DNA of 42,924 nucleotides from Acidobacteriota bacterium. Lineage in GTDB: Bacteria; Acidobacteriota; Terriglobia; Bryobacterales; Bryobacteraceae. A program made the translations under genes and the position numbers. Of this stretch, positions 7,695 through 16,667 are shown one piece after another (the first letter of the stretch is position 1; each line of letters begins with the position of its first letter). The notes under the pieces were generated by a model. The model ran no database searches. It worked only from the letters and a program-made list of their open reading frames with translations, and was not told the origin of the DNA. The stretch spans positions 1-42,924 of the forward strand of contig VFZY01000028.1 of NCBI GenBank assembly GCA_016870915.1, given 5' to 3'.

Positions 7695-8959
7695 TGGGTA
7701 GTCCTTCAGAAACTCTTGTGACCGGGCGGACGAGCGCTTTTCCGGCCCGCTTTGCCCGGCTTGCCACCTTCCGAGCCCTACGGCACCGTAACTTCCGGCT
7801 CTACATCTTCGGTCTCGCGGTGTCGCTCATCGGCACCTGGATGCAGAATGTGGCCCAGGTGTGGCTGATCTACCGGCTCACGGGGTCGGAGGTGCTGCTG
7901 GGCTTGACTGGCTTCTCAACACACCTGCCGGTCCTTCTTCTGGGCCCCATTGCGGGCCTGGCGGCTGACCGTTTTCCGCGCCAGCGCATCGTGCTGATCA
8001 CGCAGACGCTCTTCCTTGCGCAAGCGTCTGTGCTTGCCGCGCTCACCCTCTCCGGCCGTGTCCACGTGTGGCACGTACTGGCCCTGGCGCTGTGTGCCGG
8101 CATCATCAATGCCTTCGATGTGCCGGCCCGGCAGGCGCTGATCGTGCATCTTTCCAGCCGTGAGGACCTGCTGAACGCGGTCTCGTTGAACTCGCTGATT
8201 TTCAACGCGGCGCGGGTGCTGGGTCCGTCGATCGGCGGGCTGATCGTGGCCTGGCTCGGCGAAGGCGTCTGCTTTTCGCTCAACGCCGTGAGCTTTCTGG
8301 CGGTGATTGGAACGGTGCTCGCTATGCACGTGCCCGATCAAAAGCCCGCCACCGGAGCAGGCGAGGGGCTTGCCGCGATCGCGCAGGCACTTCGCTTCGT
8401 CCATCGGACTCCCGAAGTGCGTCGGCTGTTTGCCGTCTCCGCCGCCGTCAACCTCTGCATGGCGGCGCTGTTCATCCTGGCCCCCATCTTCGCGGACCGC
8501 TATTTTCACCACGGTTCGGCGGGTCTCGGCTTCCTGACGGGCGCGATGGGCGGGGGCGCCGTGGTGGGTGTTCTGCTGCTGGCCGCAAGCAAGACCGCGG
8601 GGCTCGACCGCGTGATCGCTCTCAACACCGCGGGGCTTGCCGCCGCCCTGGCCGCCTTTGCCTGGTCCCCCTGGTGGGCGCTATCGATTGCCCTCATGCC
8701 TGTCATCGGCTTCACGCTCATGCGCCAGAACGGCGCCACCAACACCAGCGTTCAGATGGCCATTCCCGAAGAGTTTCGCGGCCGTATCATGGGTCTCTAT
8801 TCCATGACCGTGCTTGGCATGCTGCCCATCGGAAGCCTTGCCGCGGGCTTCCTGGCCGGACGCTTCGGCGCCCGCCCCACGGTCTTCGGCGCGGCCCTGG
8901 TCATTCTGGCCGCGGCAATCTCGTTCGCCGCCAACCGGCCGCGCCAGGTGCCTGCATGA
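7694..8959 (+). CDS. MFS transporter, EntS/MFS_3-like exporter
   Basis: A 421-aa inner-membrane protein with about 12 hydrophobic helices. It resembles the MFS_3/EntS exporter group: FRLYIFGLAVSLIGTWMQNVAQVWLIYRLT split over residues 36-66, then the cytoplasmic-loop motif GLAADRFPRQR. A second DRxxR-like position is less clear. Members export siderophores, drugs or small metabolites. The start is GTG 7694 or GTG 7718, with no clear ribosome-binding site for either; the preferred one overlaps a palindrome. The stop overlaps the next gene as ATGA. Substrate unknown. Confidence 0.85.
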   Translation: MGSPSETLVTGRTSAFPARFARLATFRALRHRNFRLYIFGLAVSLIGTWMQNVAQVWLIYRLTGSEVLLGLTGFSTHLPVLLLGPIAGLAADRFPRQRIVLITQTLFLAQASVLAALTLSGRVHVWHVLALALCAGIINAFDVPARQALIVHLSSREDLLNAVSLNSLIFNAARVLGPSIGGLIVAWLGEGVCFSLNAVSFLAVIGTVLAMHVPDQKPATGAGEGLAAIAQALRFVHRTPEVRRLFAVSAAVNLCMAALFILAPIFADRYFHHGSAGLGFLTGAMGGGAVVGVLLLAASKTAGLDRVIALNTAGLAAALAAFAWSPWWALSIALMPVIGFTLMRQNGATNTSVQMAIPEEFRGRIMGLYSMTVLGMLPIGSLAAGFLAGRFGARPTVFGAALVILAAAISFAANRPRQVPA

Positions 8960-10152
8960 GGTGTCTCACAACGGCCGGCTTGATGCTTGCGGCGGTTCTG
9001 AACGCCGCCGAGCCCGGGGATCGCCAAGCCATCCTTCGTCAGGTGGATTCCATCCTCAAGGAACTCACCGCCATCACCGGTTGGGAGGCGCGGCGGCCGG
9101 TGCCTGCATCCTTTCTCTCCAAGCGCGACCTTGAGCGCAACTTAAACGAACGCATCCGGCGCGAAGTGAAACCCGCCGAGATCCGCGCCGAGGAAACCGC
9201 CCTGAAGATGCTGGGTTTCGTGCCCCAGGATTTCGATCTCAAAGCCACCATGGTCAGTCTGCTCAGCGAGCAGGCGGCGGCGTTCTATGACCTGCGGGAA
9301 CGGCGCATGTACCTGATCGAGGAGACCAGCGACGCCCAGCAGGAACAGAACCTGATTCACGAACTGGCCCACGCCCTGGCCGATCAGCACTTCCGCCTGG
9401 GCCGCTACATGAAGCAGGGCAGGACCTCCGATGACGCCGCGCTGGCCCGCACTTCGGTGATGGAGGGCCAGGCATCGTGGCTTGCCGCCGAAGTGGTGGC
9501 GCGCCGCAACGGCGGCTCCCTCAAAGAGACCCCGGATCTGCTTCGGAGGCTCGGGTCGGGCGACATTGATGAGAACGCTTTCCCGGTGCTGGGCAAGGCG
9601 CCGCGCTACCTGCGCGAGTCGTTCCTGTTCCCGTACACCGACGGCTTCCGCTTCCAGCACGAGGTCTTCCTGAAACGGGGAACTGCGGCTTTTGCGGCGC
9701 TCTACAGTCAACCGCCCCCATCCTCGCGCGCCATCCTGCACCCGGAGGCCTATCTTGCCGGGGAACCGGTGGACGACCCCGCCCTGCCGCCGTTCAAGCT
9801 TCGCAGGCGCTACCGTGTGCTCACCGAGGGCAACCTGGGAGAGATCGACCACCGTGTCTGGTTCCGTGATTATCGGATTCCCGAGGGCGATGATTTGGCC
9901 GCCGAACTGCGCGGTGGGGCGTACAAAGTGTGGGAGTTGAAAAAGGGCCGGGGCTTCGCGCTGCAGTATGCCTCCACCTGGTCCACCGAGGAAGCGGCCG
10001 CCCATGCCTTCGCGGCCTATCAGGTGGTGTTGCGCGGCAAGCGCCCGGACTTCCGCATCGCGCAGCGCGGCGCGGCGGAGGTGCGCGGTCCCGGGTTCCA
10101 TCTTGAACGCCGCGGACGCCTGCTGTACTCGTTGGAAGGCGTCATCGAATAA
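8956..10152 (+). CDS. Secreted HExxH putative metalloprotease
   Basis: A 398-aa protein with a signal peptide (residues 1-18). HELAH at 135-139 (NLIHELAHALADQH) is a zinc-binding gluzincin-like motif. A Glu further on in the ARTSVMEGQASW stretch could be the third ligand. The rest, including an FPYTDGFRF segment, is not assignable to a family by eye. If active it would be a zinc-dependent peptidase in the periplasm or outside the cell. It overlaps the MFS gene by four bases (ATGA) and precedes a secreted thioredoxin-like gene by 9, so it is part of a short operon of exported proteins. Confidence 0.75.
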   Translation: MRCLTTAGLMLAAVLNAAEPGDRQAILRQVDSILKELTAITGWEARRPVPASFLSKRDLERNLNERIRREVKPAEIRAEETALKMLGFVPQDFDLKATMVSLLSEQAAAFYDLRERRMYLIEETSDAQQEQNLIHELAHALADQHFRLGRYMKQGRTSDDAALARTSVMEGQASWLAAEVVARRNGGSLKETPDLLRRLGSGDIDENAFPVLGKAPRYLRESFLFPYTDGFRFQHEVFLKRGTAAFAALYSQPPPSSRAILHPEAYLAGEPVDDPALPPFKLRRRYRVLTEGNLGEIDHRVWFRDYRIPEGDDLAAELRGGAYKVWELKKGRGFALQYASTWSTEEAAAHAFAAYQVVLRGKRPDFRIAQRGAAEVRGPGFHLERRGRLLYSLEGVIE

Positions 10153-10161
10153 ACTGGAAGC

Positions 10162-10707
10162 GTGCGAGTTCTGCTTCCTCTTCTGCTCACCGCGGCGTCT
10201 CTTGCTCCCGCGGCTCCACCCGTACCCCGGCCCGCCGGCGAGTTCGAGTTTTTCCTGCCCAATGGCAGCCGCGAACTGCTCAGCCGGTACAAGGGCAAAG
10301 TAGTTCTGCTGAAATTCATTCTCACCACGTGCCCGCACTGCCAGCAGACGTCGATGCTAACCGAGCGGCTCTACAAGGAACTTGCCCCGCGCGGTTTTCA
10401 GCCCCTGGATTGCGCCGTCAATGACATGTCCAAACTGCTGGTCGGCGACTACATCCGCAAGTATGGACTGACTTACCCGGTGGGTTATAGCCTGCGCAGC
10501 CCCATGCATGTGTTTCTGCAGCAACCGGAGAACGTTCAGTTGTTCTATCCCAACATGGTGTTCATCGACCGGAAGGGTGTGGTGCGGGCCCAGTACATGG
10601 GCAATGAGCCGTTCTACAACGACATGGAGAAGAACGTCCGCGCAACACTCGAAGGCTTGCTCAAGGAGAGCGCCTCGGCCGCTCCGGCGAAAGCCGCCAG
10701 AAAGTAG
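10162..10707 (+). CDS. Secreted thioredoxin-like (TlpA/ResA type) protein
   Basis: A 181-aa exported thiol protein. A signal peptide (about 1-18) precedes a thioredoxin fold with the redox motif CPHC (Cys57, Cys60) in LKFILTTCPHCQQT. The fold continues through FYPNMVFIDRKGVVRAQYMG, which includes the cis-Pro-side region. It would act in the periplasm in disulfide reduction or thiol maintenance. The GTG start has GGAAG just upstream. TAAACT (10150-10155), overlapping the previous stop, could serve as a -10. The neighbours are the HExxH protein and PhoD, both exported. Confidence 0.85.
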   Translation: MRVLLPLLLTAASLAPAAPPVPRPAGEFEFFLPNGSRELLSRYKGKVVLLKFILTTCPHCQQTSMLTERLYKELAPRGFQPLDCAVNDMSKLLVGDYIRKYGLTYPVGYSLRSPMHVFLQQPENVQLFYPNMVFIDRKGVVRAQYMGNEPFYNDMEKNVRATLEGLLKESASAAPAKAARK

Positions 10708-10713
10708 CCTTTC

Positions 10714-12228
10714 ATGCAAGCCCGGCGCGACATCATACGGTCCGGAGCTCTCGGGCTCCTGCTGGCTCCATTCGGGCGGCGGCTTCTCGCCGCGCCTTCC
10801 TTCACCGCGAATCCCTTTGCGCTAGGTGTGGCCTCCGGCGATCCTGCCCCCGACGGCGCCGTCCTCTGGACCCGCCTCATTCCGGACCCGGCGCGCGAGG
10901 CTGCCTGGCAGCGTGAGCGTGTCTCCGTCCGCTACCGTGTCTCCACCGATGAGGCCATGAAGCGCATCGTGCGGCAAGGCTCAGCCACGGCGGCGCCTGA
11001 GCTGGGCCACTCCGTCCACGTGGAACTGCGCGGCCTGGAGCCGGGGCGCCATTACTGGTATCAGTTCGACGCCGCGGGCTCGGAGAGTCCGGTTGGCCGC
11101 ACCCGGACGGCCCCGGTTTCGAGCGATCGCCTGCGTTTTGCCTTCGCTTCCTGCCAGCACTGGGAGAGCGGCTATTACACGGCCTACCGGCACATGGCCG
11201 AAGAGGACCTGGATCTGGTGGTCCACCTGGGCGACTATGTCTACGAAGGCCCTACGCGCGCGGGAGGGGTGCGCCAGCATCCGCCTCACGAGATGAAGAC
11301 GCTGACCCAGTATCGCGAGCGCTACGCCCTCTACCGGTCCGATGCTCTGCTGCGTCAGGCCCACGAGCGTTTCCCCTGGATTGTCACCTGGGATGACCAC
11401 GAGGTGGACAACAACTACGCGGCGGACGTTCCGGAAGACAGCCAGACGCGCCAGGATTTTCTGGAGCGGCGCGCCAATGCCTACCAGGCTTTCTATGAGT
11501 TCATGCCGCTGCGCAAAGGCGCCATGCCGCGGGGCTCCGGCTTGAAGCTCTACCGCCAGGTGCCCTACGGCGCGCTCGCCAGTTTTCACGTGCTGGATAC
11601 ACGCCAGTACCGTGGCGACCAGCCCTGCGGCGATGGCGACAAGCCGCCCTGCGAAGCCTGGCATGACCCGAATCTCAGCATGCTGGGGCAGGCGCAGGAG
11701 AAGTGGCTTGAGCAGGGCCTGGCGGCCTCGCGGGCTACCTGGAACGTGCTGGCGAACCAGGTGATGCTGGCTCGCATCGATCGCGATGCCGGTCCGGGCG
11801 AACTGCATCCCATGGATCAATGGTCAGGCTACGACGCCGCCCGCCGCCGCATGATGGATCTTTTCGCGGGCCGCCCGGTGAACCCCATTGTGGTCACCGG
11901 CGACGTCCATTCAAGCTGGGTGAGCGAACTGCGGTCGGACTATAAAGATTCCGGCAAGCCCGCCGTGGCCGTTGAATTCACCGGCACCTCCATCAGTTCG
12001 GGCGGCGATGGGGTTCCGGTGCCGGAGCGCGTGGCGCAGTATCTGCCCGACAACCCGCACGTCAAGTTCTACAACTCCCAACGCGGCTACGTCTCCTGCG
12101 ATGTGACGCCGAAAGCGTTCACGGCCTCTTACCGGATTCTCGACAAGGTGACGCAGAGGGACATGCCCATCGCCCGCACGGTTTCCTACACGGTGGCCGC
12201 GGGCCGGGCCGCCGCCGAAAAAGTCTAG
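10714..12228 (+). CDS. phoD: Alkaline phosphatase D (PhoD-like), Tat-type signal
   Basis: A 504-aa PhoD-family phosphodiesterase/phosphatase. The N-terminal RRDIIRSGALGL followed by a hydrophobic stretch and LLAAPS is a plausible Tat signal, normal for this family. The N-terminal domain begins GVASGDPAPDGAVLWTRL. Metal-site motifs follow: FASCQHWESGYY, LVVHLGDYVYE, TWDDHEVDNNY and VVTGDVHSSW. PhoD enzymes use Ca/Fe and release phosphate from mono- and diesters outside the cytoplasm. The gene follows the thioredoxin-like gene by 6 bases. It ends 3 bases from the convergent tpiA stop, with no terminator between them. Confidence 0.93.
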   Translation: MQARRDIIRSGALGLLLAPFGRRLLAAPSFTANPFALGVASGDPAPDGAVLWTRLIPDPAREAAWQRERVSVRYRVSTDEAMKRIVRQGSATAAPELGHSVHVELRGLEPGRHYWYQFDAAGSESPVGRTRTAPVSSDRLRFAFASCQHWESGYYTAYRHMAEEDLDLVVHLGDYVYEGPTRAGGVRQHPPHEMKTLTQYRERYALYRSDALLRQAHERFPWIVTWDDHEVDNNYAADVPEDSQTRQDFLERRANAYQAFYEFMPLRKGAMPRGSGLKLYRQVPYGALASFHVLDTRQYRGDQPCGDGDKPPCEAWHDPNLSMLGQAQEKWLEQGLAASRATWNVLANQVMLARIDRDAGPGELHPMDQWSGYDAARRRMMDLFAGRPVNPIVVTGDVHSSWVSELRSDYKDSGKPAVAVEFTGTSISSGGDGVPVPERVAQYLPDNPHVKFYNSQRGYVSCDVTPKAFTASYRILDKVTQRDMPIARTVSYTVAAGRAAAEKV

Positions 12229-12231
12229 AAT

Positions 12232-12981
12232 TCAGAAATTGACGATCGACGCGAAGCCGGCCGGGTCAAGGCTCGCGCCGCCCACCAGGGCTCCGTCGAT
12301 TTCAGGCTGTGCCATCAGACCCTTCACGTTGTCGGGTTTGACACTGCCGCCGTAGAGGATGCGGACGGCGGCCGCGGCGGCGGCGCCGAAGTGGCCCGCC
12401 ACGCGCCCGCGAATGAAGCGATGGGCATCGGCTGCCATCTCTGGTGTCGCCGTTTTCCCGGTTCCGATCGCCCACACGGGCTCATACGCGATGACCACTT
12501 GAGCGAACCCAGCGGCGCTCAATCCGGCCAGACCGCCCGCCACCTGGTCCGCCAGCACGGCTTCGGTGCGTCCCGATTCGCGCTCTTCCAGCTTCTCGCC
12601 CACGCAGACAATGGGCCGCAGGCCCGCGGCGATCGCGGCCACGGTGCGGCGTTGAACGGTCTCGTCGGTTTCACCGAAGTACTGGCGGCGTTCGCTGTGG
12701 CCGATGATGGCCCAGACCGCGCCGCAGGCCTTCAGCATCGGTCCGGACACTTCGCCCGTGAATGCGCCCTGGTTTTCCCAGAAGACGTTCTGGCCCCCGA
12801 TGCCAACATTCGACCCCGCGGCGGCTTCCACGGCTGCCGGAATGTTGACGAACGGAGGGCAGATGGCGATTTCGCAGTGCCGCGAGCCGGCCACCATGGG
12901 CAGGAACCTGGTGAAGTAATCCTTGGTTTCAGCGGCCGTCTTGAAGAGCTTCCAATTGCCGGCCATCAGGGGTTTGCGCAT
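12232..12981 (-). CDS. tpiA: Triosephosphate isomerase
   Basis: A 249-aa glycolytic and gluconeogenic enzyme interconverting DHAP and glyceraldehyde-3-phosphate. The active-site residues are Lys11 (GNWKLF), His95 (IIGHSERR) and Glu167 (AYEPVWAIGTGK). The phosphate-binding GGSVKPDN follows. Length is normal. It is the last gene of a minus-strand group, 7 bases after the phosphodiesterase stop. A -10-like TAAACT at 12991-12996, inside the end of the previous gene, could give it its own leaderless transcript. Confidence 0.97.
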   Translation of the reverse strand: MRKPLMAGNWKLFKTAAETKDYFTRFLPMVAGSRHCEIAICPPFVNIPAAVEAAAGSNVGIGGQNVFWENQGAFTGEVSGPMLKACGAVWAIIGHSERRQYFGETDETVQRRTVAAIAAGLRPIVCVGEKLEERESGRTEAVLADQVAGGLAGLSAAGFAQVVIAYEPVWAIGTGKTATPEMAADAHRFIRGRVAGHFGAAAAAAVRILYGGSVKPDNVKGLMAQPEIDGALVGGASLDPAGFASIVNF

Positions 12982-12988
12982 AAACCAT

Positions 12989-14170
12989 CTAGTTTAGCCT
13001 GTCGAGCTTCAAACCCAGGATGGAAGCGAACCGGTGGGCCAGTTCCAGCATGTCCACTTCAGGCACTTTGGCGGCCGGAACGCCTTCGCCCCACAGAAGG
13101 TAACTGGACCGGTAGTCGTTGCGCAGGGGCCAAAGTCCGTGGTCGCCGCGTTCGCCGCCCGCGGCGCCGGGCCGGGTCCATGCCGTGTGCTCCACGGTTT
13201 CGAACGCCGCCAGCCCGGTCACGCCAAACTGCTGAAGTTCGGTGCGGCTCACTTCCCGCAGCACGCCATTGCGGGCGTCTTTCATCGAAGCGCGCAGGGC
13301 CGCCGCGGCCTCGGGCGTGGACGCAACGGCTAAACCTCCGGCCAGCGTGGCCCCCTTTGCCCCCAGGTCCTCGGCGGTGATGCGCCGGTCGATCCTTTCA
13401 AAGCCGTGATCGCTCACCACGGCCACCACCGCACCCTTGGGCGCCGCCTTGATAATCTGGCCGATGAAGCCATCGCTGCGCTCGATTTCGGCGTTCGCCT
13501 GGGATGAAAACGGGCCATGCTCGTGCGCGGCGGCATCGTGATCCACCAGATGGAGCAGCATCAGGGCCGGCCGGTAGCGCTTCAGAATAAAGACTGTGGC
13601 CAGAGTGCGCGTGCGGTCATCCATGAACTCCTGCTGGAACGACGGGTCGGACTTGGCGATCTCATCGGCCAGCCCCGGTGTGCCCCTCGCCGCGATCGTC
13701 GCCAGATCCATGCCGCCGCCGTTGCGTTTCACGAAGGCCTCCGGCAGGTTGTAGTCGATGGTGGCGTCCACGGTAACGGGCCATGTGATGGCGGCGCTCT
13801 TCAGGCCGGCCTGCCGTGCCTTGTGCCACAGCGTGGGGACCTTCAGCAGCGACGCGGACCAGTAGTAATCGCCGCCCTCCGAAGCCGGGCGCCGGTTGCC
13901 CAGGATGCCGTGCTGCGCCGGGCGTGCGCCAGTGATCAACGTAGTGTGCGAAGGCCAGGTGACGGTAGGCACCACGCCGGTCACGCCGTCCACCAGCGTG
14001 CCTTCGCGGATCAGTTTACGCAGCACCGGGATCTTGAGCCCCAGGCGGTCGCGATCCCGCAGGTAGCGGTGATCCAGGCCATCCACGGAGATGACGATGA
14101 GAGATCGCTTCTCAGCCGCGAGGGCGGCGGAGCAGATCAGGGCGAGGGAAAGAAGACGACGGAGTGGCAT
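12989..14170 (-). CDS. Secreted type I phosphodiesterase / nucleotide pyrophosphatase family protein
   Basis: A 393-aa alkaline-phosphatase-superfamily hydrolase. From ATG 14170 it has a good signal peptide (MPLRRLLSLALICSAALA). Metal and nucleophile motifs are ISVDGLDHRYL, TVTWPSHTTLITG (Thr nucleophile), HLVDHDAAAHEHG, VSDHGFE and GERGDHGLW. The family splits phosphodiester or pyrophosphate bonds of nucleotides or lipids in the periplasm. The open frame continues upstream through a 15-bp tandem repeat that encodes repeated GNGLM. Those ATGs (14188 and earlier) are alternative starts, but they would put hydrophilic repeats before the signal peptide. tpiA follows by 7 bases. Confidence 0.88.
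   Translation of the reverse strand: MPLRRLLSLALICSAALAAEKRSLIVISVDGLDHRYLRDRDRLGLKIPVLRKLIREGTLVDGVTGVVPTVTWPSHTTLITGARPAQHGILGNRRPASEGGDYYWSASLLKVPTLWHKARQAGLKSAAITWPVTVDATIDYNLPEAFVKRNGGGMDLATIAARGTPGLADEIAKSDPSFQQEFMDDRTRTLATVFILKRYRPALMLLHLVDHDAAAHEHGPFSSQANAEIERSDGFIGQIIKAAPKGAVVAVVSDHGFERIDRRITAEDLGAKGATLAGGLAVASTPEAAAALRASMKDARNGVLREVSRTELQQFGVTGLAAFETVEHTAWTRPGAAGGERGDHGLWPLRNDYRSSYLLWGEGVPAAKVPEVDMLELAHRFASILGLKLDRLN
12991..12996 (-). promoter_or_regulatory. -10-like TAAACT ahead of tpiA
   Basis: On the minus strand TAAACT ends 9 bases before the tpiA ATG (12981), which puts a transcription start about 3 nt before the codon. It overlaps the last codons of the upstream phosphodiesterase gene. 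No -35 is evident. Confidence 0.3.
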
Positions 14171-14185
14171 GGAAAAAGCTCTTCT

Positions 14186-14242
14186 CATCAAACCATTTCC
14201 CATCAAACCATTTCCCATCAAACCATTTCCCATCAAACCATG
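14186..14242. repeat. 15-bp tandem repeat, 3.8 copies, at a gene start
   Basis: On the plus strand the unit CATCAAACCATTTCC is repeated without change from 14186, 14201 and 14216, and partly from 14231. On the coding (minus) strand each unit supplies an ATG in frame with the phosphodiesterase gene and would encode MGNGL. A 15-bp period keeps the frame, so copy-number changes alter N-terminal length or leader spacing without a frameshift. Confidence 0.9.
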
Positions 14243-14259
14243 TCTCGCCAAGCCCGGTC

Positions 14260-15564
14260 TTATGAAGCGATGTTCCGGCGGGCGAACTTGTAAAGGGGCG
14301 CGGCTGCGGCCAGCAGCGCCAACGCGGCAAGGCTGTTGGCCCAGTCATTGGCCGCCACGCCGCCCAGATATGCGGCGCTCAGTCCGATGGCGGCCAGGTT
14401 GGTCCACGGCTGGCCCGGGGCGGTCCAGGGGCGGGCGGTTGCGGGGTCGCGGCGCCGCAGCCTGTGCAGCGCGACGAACGAGGCCAGATAGTTCACCACG
14501 AACAGCACCGCCCCCACGGCGATCAACTGCTCATAGGTTCCGCTGGCGATCATGGCCACGGTGGCGGCGCCGCTGGTCCACAGTGCCAGCTCCGGAGTGC
14601 CGCCACGGCTCACGCCGGCCGCGGCGGCAACGAACATGCCATCGCGCGCAAGGCCATAGAGGATTCGTGTCGTGGTGAGGAACATCGGCCCCAGCACAGC
14701 CGCCGACGCCAGCGCGGCCACGGCGGACACAATGCGGGCGCCGGTACCCGGAAACACGCGGGATGCCACTTCCGAGGAAGCCAGCCTGGCCCGGGCTAAT
14801 TCGCCGGCGGGCACAACATGCAGGAACGCGGCGTTGATCAGCAGATAAACGGCGATCACCACCAGCACGCCCAGAATCATGCCCCGGGGAATGTTGCGCG
14901 CCGGGTTGGTGTCTTCTTCCGCAAAGTACACCGCCGTGTACCAGCCGTCATAGTCGACGATGATGAAGCGCATGGCAAGCGCCAGGCCGGCCAGCGTCAG
15001 GCCGCCGTGCGTTGCGCCTCGCGCGGGCGCCGAGGCGGGCTCCGCCAGAAAGCACGCTGCCGCCAAGGCGAGCATCGCGCCGGCCTGCGCCGCGGCAAAC
15101 ACCTGCTGTGCGCGCGCACTCAGGCGAATCCCCAGCGATTGGAAAGCGCAGAACAGCGCGACAAGCCCCGCCGCCAGCCACGCTTCGCGGCCCTGGGCGG
15201 CGGTCCACAACTCGGCCGCGAACTCGGCGGCGGTCACGGCGATGCTGGCTGCCGAGGCGCAGGTGGCCAGCCAGTCGCTCCAGCCGATGGCGAAGCCGGC
15301 TCCGGGCCCGAAGGCGATCCGGGGATACACGTAGAGGCCGCCGGATTCGGGATACGTGACGGCAAGCTCAGCCACCATCCACGTGCCCAACAATGCGTAG
15401 AGCCCGCCCAGGATCCAGGCGCCGTGAATAAGCCACGGCTCGCCGATCTCAGCGGCGACCAAGCCGGGGGATCGCAGGATGCCAGGTCCGATCGTGCCGC
15501 CGATCGAAACGGCGGCGGCGAAGGCAAAGCCCAGGACGCGGACCAGCCGCCCCGGCGTTGTCAC
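14260..15564 (-). CDS. APC family amino acid permease
   Basis: A 434-aa integral membrane transporter with about 12 hydrophobic helices. The first helix has the APC signature with the unwound glycine stretch (AVSIGGTIGPGIL). It is followed by YPESGGLYVYPRIAFG, typical of LeuT-fold amino acid/polyamine permeases. The helix 6 region DYDGWYTAVYFAEED resembles that of the LAT/amino-acid exchanger branch. GTG 15564 overlaps the previous stop (GTGA). The stop lies 89 bases before the phosphodiesterase ATG, a gap that holds the 15-bp repeat. Substrate unknown. Confidence 0.87.
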   Translation of the reverse strand: MTTPGRLVRVLGFAFAAAVSIGGTIGPGILRSPGLVAAEIGEPWLIHGAWILGGLYALLGTWMVAELAVTYPESGGLYVYPRIAFGPGAGFAIGWSDWLATCASAASIAVTAAEFAAELWTAAQGREAWLAAGLVALFCAFQSLGIRLSARAQQVFAAAQAGAMLALAAACFLAEPASAPARGATHGGLTLAGLALAMRFIIVDYDGWYTAVYFAEEDTNPARNIPRGMILGVLVVIAVYLLINAAFLHVVPAGELARARLASSEVASRVFPGTGARIVSAVAALASAAVLGPMFLTTTRILYGLARDGMFVAAAAGVSRGGTPELALWTSGAATVAMIASGTYEQLIAVGAVLFVVNYLASFVALHRLRRRDPATARPWTAPGQPWTNLAAIGLSAAYLGGVAANDWANSLAALALLAAAAPLYKFARRNIAS

Positions 15565-16631
15565 CAGAGCGGACCCGCGTCCACCGTGATGTCACGCCCG
15601 GCGTTCCCACCGCGCTCGTGGATGGTGATACGGCCGCCCTGGTAGCTGACGCTGGCCGCGCCCTGATAGTCGGCGGGCACGCGCGCCAGGAACGCGGCGA
15701 AGCCTCTGGTTGAACTCTCGCCAGCGTCCAGGTAGGCGAACACGGATTGACCGAAGACCTTGCCCTTCTTCAGCAGGACGCTGAACGGCTGGTGGATGCC
15801 CGTGGTGCCGAACTCCAGGCCGCGCGCCTTGGGGCGCCCGTTCTCGACATGCCGCCAGGCGTTGAACCAGGGATACTCGGAGGTCTTCCAGAGATACCCG
15901 ATCAGAAGGCCCTTGGCTGGCGTCACCGCGGTGGTCCAGCCCCAGTCTTCGTCAACGACGTAGGAGACCACGTTCGGTTCCGGGTCATTGGTGAGCCGCC
16001 GCATGTCCACCGCCTGCACGCCGTCCTTGAGCGCCATCGGCCACCAGACGGAGGGTTCTTCGGGGTTCGGCATGGGGCTGGACTGCATCAACCCGCGGCG
16101 GGCGTTGGAATCCACCAGCGTGGCCTCGGTGAGGAACTCGCCGCCGATGGTGGGGTGCTGAACCATGTTGTAGACCTTGCCCAGTTTGTTCTGATTGGTC
16201 ACCGTTTCCGTCACCACGAACACCGCGCCTGCCGGTGCCATGCGCACCTGGCGGCGAACGGCCAGGCCCGCCATGGGCAGCACGGCGGACATGGTGGCCT
16301 GCCCGGCCGATTCGCTTTCGCTCTTCCATTGAACGCGAGTCGCTTCGCCGTGATAGAACATGCCATTGGCGGCTTCCGCTTTCGAGGCCTGGCCCCAGCG
16401 GTCCAGACACAGGAAGTGCGCAAGCGGAGTTGGTGTGTTGGGGCCTTCAGGGCTGCTCCACACCAGAGGATTGAGTTTTTGGTCAAGGAGATGGAAGTTC
16501 ACGAAGCTTCCGCCCGCCATATCGACGATCAGCTTCGCGCCACCGCCTTCCAGCACCACCGAACGGCGGCCGTTGACCATCACTTCGCCCTGGGCCAGGC
16601 AGGCGGCAAACAGCAGGAGACTGATACGCAT
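15561..16631 (-). CDS. Secreted protein of unknown function, possibly mutarotase-fold
   Basis: A 356-aa exported protein with a signal peptide (MRISLLLFAACLAQG). The remainder is beta-rich, with segments such as NMVQHPTIGGEFLTE and GLEFGTTGIHQPF that recall aldose-1-epimerase-like (galactose mutarotase) folds. That assignment is by feel and has no catalytic motif to anchor it. It heads a minus-strand group with an APC permease, a phosphodiesterase and tpiA. Its ATG at 16631 coincides with the predicted transcription start of a TTGACA promoter, so the mRNA may be leaderless; no Shine-Dalgarno sequence is present. The longer open frame extending to 16721 would place non-signal residues first and is not preferred. 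Confidence 0.7.
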   Translation of the reverse strand: MRISLLLFAACLAQGEVMVNGRRSVVLEGGGAKLIVDMAGGSFVNFHLLDQKLNPLVWSSPEGPNTPTPLAHFLCLDRWGQASKAEAANGMFYHGEATRVQWKSESESAGQATMSAVLPMAGLAVRRQVRMAPAGAVFVVTETVTNQNKLGKVYNMVQHPTIGGEFLTEATLVDSNARRGLMQSSPMPNPEEPSVWWPMALKDGVQAVDMRRLTNDPEPNVVSYVVDEDWGWTTAVTPAKGLLIGYLWKTSEYPWFNAWRHVENGRPKARGLEFGTTGIHQPFSVLLKKGKVFGQSVFAYLDAGESSTRGFAAFLARVPADYQGAASVSYQGGRITIHERGGNAGRDITVDAGPLW

Positions 16632-16637
16632 AGGATT

Positions 16638-16667
16638 ATCATTGTCGCGCGGCTTCGCACTTGTCAA
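16638..16667 (-). promoter_or_regulatory. Sigma-70-type promoter for the minus-strand gene at 16631
   Basis: Read on the minus strand, a perfect -35 TTGACA (16662-16667) is separated by 18 bases from -10 AATGAT (16638-16643). The expected start of transcription falls at about 16631, which is the A of the ATG. It occupies the same DNA as the plus-strand promoter at 16642-16670. Confidence 0.55.
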
